The position numbers and the translations under genes were made by a program. A stretch of DNA of 64,000 nt, from NCBI RefSeq assembly GCF_027244095.1, contig NC_069659.1:88533501-88597500 (forward strand). The letters run 5' to 3'. The stretch is from Hemicordylus capensis (taxonomy: Eukaryota > Chordata > Lepidosauria > Squamata > Cordylidae). The first letter of the stretch is position 1. Every line of letters begins with the position of its first letter. Shown in pieces: positions 62,201-64,000 of the stretch. A model generated the notes under the pieces. The model made no database searches and had not been told where the DNA came from. It saw only the letters and a list, made by a program, of their open reading frames with translations.

Positions 62201-62695
62201 CCTTATGAAAACTGTAGGTGTTCAACACCATCTTAAGAAGAGGTATTCCTCCTTCACTTTCACACAGAGAGAATACCTCTTCTAACAAGCTGTCTGTTGT
62301 GACATGCACATGAATAATTTAAAACCAAGGCAGCTTTTTTTCTCTTCAAAACTTATGCCTGTCATGTGCAAAGCTAGCTTTTAAAATGGTTTCTAGTATA
62401 TCTCTTCTGAGAAACCAAATCAACAGGGAATAAAAGGGGGGAAAGTAACTTTCAAGAAAGCAAATGTTACCCAGCAAATAAGCACATCTCATATGATGTT
62501 TACAGGTTTTGCTTGGCGATATCATTATTAGAACTTCCTTACCTAAAACTACACCAAATGATGCTGGGAGGACACGTGGAATATTTTCCAGCAACCCTCC
62601 TCCAGTGATATGGGCATATGCCTTTATGGAACCTGACCGAAGGATTGGCAACAGAAGCTTGCTGTAGATTTTAGTAGGCATCAGCAGTTGTTGTC
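56024..62695 (-). CDS. GART: GART, canonical copy, last seven coding exons
   Basis: Exons at 62695-62543, 61911-61708, 60767-60639, 60459-60329, 58359-58218, 56926-56811 and 56221-56024 encode the end of AIRS and all of GARFT, which transfers a formyl group to GAR in purine synthesis. Six of the seven have their counterpart's length or intron positions exactly (153, 204, 131, 142, 116 nt; the last differs only by a shorter tail). Catalytic N-I-H-P-S-L-L-P and E-V-D-A-G are intact, as are I-S-G-T-G-T-N-L and [11 protein letters not shown]. The upstream GARS and early AIRS exons lie beyond base 64000. Orientation is the same as DNAJC28, as in mammals by my recollection, so this is probably the ancestral-locus copy. 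Whether its GARS half is intact cannot be seen here. Confidence 0.93.
56537..56750 (+). repeat. Sauria-type SINE
   Basis: tRNA-like head 'ttaagtggcacagcagggaa', B box 'ggttcgaatcc' at 56589-56599, and a BovB-like 3' end 'gaaactgacttggcatactt' with 'tactttaa'. This SINE group is mobilised by BovB LINEs and is typical of squamates. Confidence 0.75.
56811..56926 (-). CDS. GART: GART exon with catalytic Asn and His
   Basis: Acceptor 'cctccctag', donor 'gct|gtaagt' on the minus strand, 116 nt. Encodes '[20 protein letters not shown]' and 'GCTVHFVA'. N-I-H is intact. The usual G-S-N-A-H-E-Q-A reads G-A-H-A-H-R-L-V, an unusual but non-catalytic stretch. Confidence 0.95.
57112..57455 (+). repeat. 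tRNA-derived SINE interrupted by a MITE
   Basis: Head 'agccagcattgtgtagtggt' before 57136 and the rest ('aagttcaaatcc', 'ctgggtgactttgggcca', 'gctccttggagaaag') after 57266. The break is a MITE insertion flanked by duplicated 'ggttagag'. Confidence 0.85.
57136..57266. mobile_element. Short hAT-type MITE, copy 6, inside a SINE
   Basis: Ends 'caggggtaggcaaacctggc' and 'ccaggtttgcccacctctg'; exact 8-bp duplication 'ggttagag' at 57128-57135 and 57267-57274. Nearly a perfect hairpin. Confidence 0.93.
57605..57812 (+). repeat. tRNA-headed SINE with the shared body, copy 2
   Basis: 'gtcctgggttcaattt' (B box), 'ccttggagagcagctgccag' and 'gggctagatgaaccaatgg'; relative of 52962-53140. Confidence 0.7.
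58218..58359 (-). CDS. GART: GART exon, GARFT middle
   Basis: Acceptor ending 'ctcttag', donor 'ggatg|gtaaat' on the minus strand, 142 nt. Encodes '[20 protein letters not shown]' and '[20 protein letters not shown]'. Confidence 0.95.
59366..59577 (+). repeat. tRNA-derived SINE, near full length
   Basis: Head 'gtggtgtagtggttagagtg', 'aagttcaagtcc', body 'ctgggtgactctgggcga', tail 'gaggaagagcgggatataaa'. Antisense within a GART intron. Confidence 0.85.
60329..60459 (-). CDS. GART: GART exon, GARFT substrate loop
   Basis: Acceptor 'gaattactcag', donor 'caaaa|gtaagt' on the minus strand, 131 nt. Encodes '[20 protein letters not shown]' and '[19 protein letters not shown]'. Confidence 0.95.
60639..60767 (-). 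CDS. GART: GART exon, AIRS-GARFT joint
   Basis: Acceptor 'ctgaattgaag', donor 'gacag|gtaaga' on the minus strand, 129 nt. Encodes '[20 protein letters not shown]' and '[13 protein letters not shown]'. The linker is seven residues shorter than in the plus-strand paralog. Confidence 0.92.
60862..61505 (-). mobile_element. L2-type LINE 3' part
   Basis: Minus-strand frame has '[20 protein letters not shown]' and '[20 protein letters not shown]', the ORF2 C terminus, followed by 3' UTR ending 'tatactgcccttccaaaaat' on the plus strand. Sense to GART, in an intron. Confidence 0.88.
61708..61911 (-). CDS. GART: GART exon, AIRS C-terminal
   Basis: Acceptor 'ccattttcag', donor 'agcag|gttgtt' on the minus strand, 204 nt. 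Encodes '[20 protein letters not shown]', '[20 protein letters not shown]' and '[15 protein letters not shown]'. Confidence 0.95.
62543..62695 (-). CDS. GART: GART exon, AIRS glycine-rich loop
   Basis: Acceptor 'tgttcatag', donor 'tttag|gtaagg' on the minus strand, 153 nt. Encodes '[20 protein letters not shown]' and '[20 protein letters not shown]', with the canonical G-G-G-L-L-E-N-I-P loop. Confidence 0.95.
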
Positions 62696-62744
62696 CTATG
62701 AACATAAGCAGTTAGAAAATGGTTACAACACCAACACATGCACA

Positions 62745-63905
62745 GGTTGAAATACAGCACGGAGGCCTCACATGGATATTGGATATCCCAGCTCCAGACA
62801 GTTTTGGAGGAAACTGATTATCTTGACCCATTCCAAACTGGCTTTCAGGCAGGCTATGGGGTGGAGACTGCCTTGGTCGGCCTGATGGATGATCTCCAAT
62901 TGGGAATGGACAGAGGAAGTATGACTCTGTTGGTCCTTTTGGACCTCTCAGCGGCTTTTGATACTATCAACCATAGTATTCTTCTGGAGCGTCTGAGGGG
63001 GTTGGGAGCTGGAGGCACTGCTTTGCGGTGGTTCTGCTCCTACCTCTCGGGCAGGTTCCAGATGGTGTCCCTTGGAGACTGCTGTTCTTCAAAATCTGAA
63101 CTTTTGTATGGTGTCCCTCAGGGCTCCATGTTGTCTCTGATGTTGTTTAACATCTACATGAAACCGCTGGGAGAGATCATCAGGAGATTTGGTGCAAGGT
63201 GCTATCAGTATGCTGATGACACCCAAATATAATTCTCCATGTCAGCTTCATTAGGAGAGGGCATAACCTCCCTAAATGCCTGTCTGGAGGCAGTAATGGT
63301 CTGGATGAGCGATAAACTGAGACTAAATCCAGATAAGACGGAGGTACTCATTATGCGGGGTCAGAACTTGAGAGACGATTTTGATCTGCCGGTTCTGGAT
63401 GGGGTCATACTTCCCCAGAAGGAGCAGGTACGCAGTCTAGGGGTGCTTCTGGATGCTAGCCTCTCCTTGGTCTCCCAGCTTCGGCTGATACACCAGCTGC
63501 ATCCATTCCTTCAGGTGAATGACCTCAAAACAGTGGTACGTATGCTGGTAACCTCCAGACTGGATTACTGCAATGCACTCTATGTGGAGCTGCCCTTGTA
63601 TGTAGTCCGGAAACTACAGTTGGTCCAGAATGCGGCAGCCAGGTTAGTCTCTGGGTCATCTCAGAGAGACCATATAACTCCTGTATTGAAGGAGCTAAAC
63701 TGGCTGCTAATATGTTTCCGGGCAAAATACAAGGTGTTGGTTATAATCTATAAAGCCCTAAATGGCTTGGGCCCTGGGTATTTAAGAGAACATCTTCTTC
63801 GTCATGAGCCCCACTGCCTAGTGAGATCAGCTGGAGAGGTTTGTCTGCATTTGCCACCGGCTCATTGGTGGCCACTCAGGGACGGGCCTCTATGGAAGAA
63901 TACTC
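62745..63905 (+). mobile_element. L2-type LINE, reverse transcriptase to C terminus
   Basis: 'LDPFQTGFQAGYGVETALVG', 'LLDLSAAFDTINHSILLERL' and 'YQYADDTQI' are RT motifs with an intact Y-A-D-D. A stop follows at 63230, and later blocks include the region encoding '[20 protein letters not shown]'. 5'-truncated, inactive. Antisense in the GART intron that leads out of the window. Confidence 0.88.
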
Positions 63906-64000
63906 ATATTTTTCTATTACCTGCTCTCCATTCAAAGCAAACTCTTTATATCAAAGGCCCAAAAGAAAAATGTTCCAATTATGATCAGAAACTAATCTTT

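Overview
The window looks like nuclear DNA of a squamate reptile (lizard or snake). Three things point there: genes split by repeat-filled introns, many L2/CR1/L1/R4-type LINE pieces and short hAT-type DNA transposons, and SINEs that include a Sauria-type copy with a BovB-like end. I saw no bacterial, phage, CRISPR or retroviral content.

Layout. DNAJC28, a single-coding-exon mitochondrial J protein, lies on the minus strand at 860-2008. A GC-rich, CpG-rich stretch at about 5.9-6.3 kb with a ZNF143/SBS-like site is its likely promoter. From 13,273 to 49,552 a complete 21-coding-exon GART-like gene runs on the plus strand. Its exons sum to 3,087 nt, a 1,028-residue open frame covering GARS, AIRS and GARFT. 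From 62,695 down to 56,024 the last seven coding exons of a second GART run on the minus strand; its 5' part lies beyond the window. The two genes face each other tail to tail across about 6.5 kb.

The main result concerns how the two copies differ. In the part visible here, the minus-strand copy keeps the canonical motifs, including the GARFT catalytic Asn, His and Asp. The plus-strand copy keeps length, exon phases and frame, but the catalytic or ligand-binding motifs of all three domains are replaced: GARS ATP-grasp loops, AIRS substrate loops and the whole GARFT triad. It reads as a diverged paralog kept open by selection, a candidate trifunctional pseudoenzyme, and not as an ordinary decaying pseudogene. 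From the mammalian order as I recall it (SON-GART-DNAJC28, with GART and DNAJC28 on one strand), the minus-strand copy sits in ancestral orientation and the plus-strand copy is the inverted newcomer.

The introns and intergenic DNA hold a nearly whole R4/Dong-type LINE (43.3-47.0 kb), a 5'-truncated L1 with a perfect 15-bp target duplication, L2 and CR1 fragments, and at least seven members of a short hAT-type family, several with 8-bp target duplications. They also hold a nested hAT pair, a large fold-back element, SINEs with 5S-rRNA-like or tRNA-like heads on a shared body, and a tandem-repeat-bearing element present at both ends of the window. Intronic stretches not listed below showed nothing I could name.
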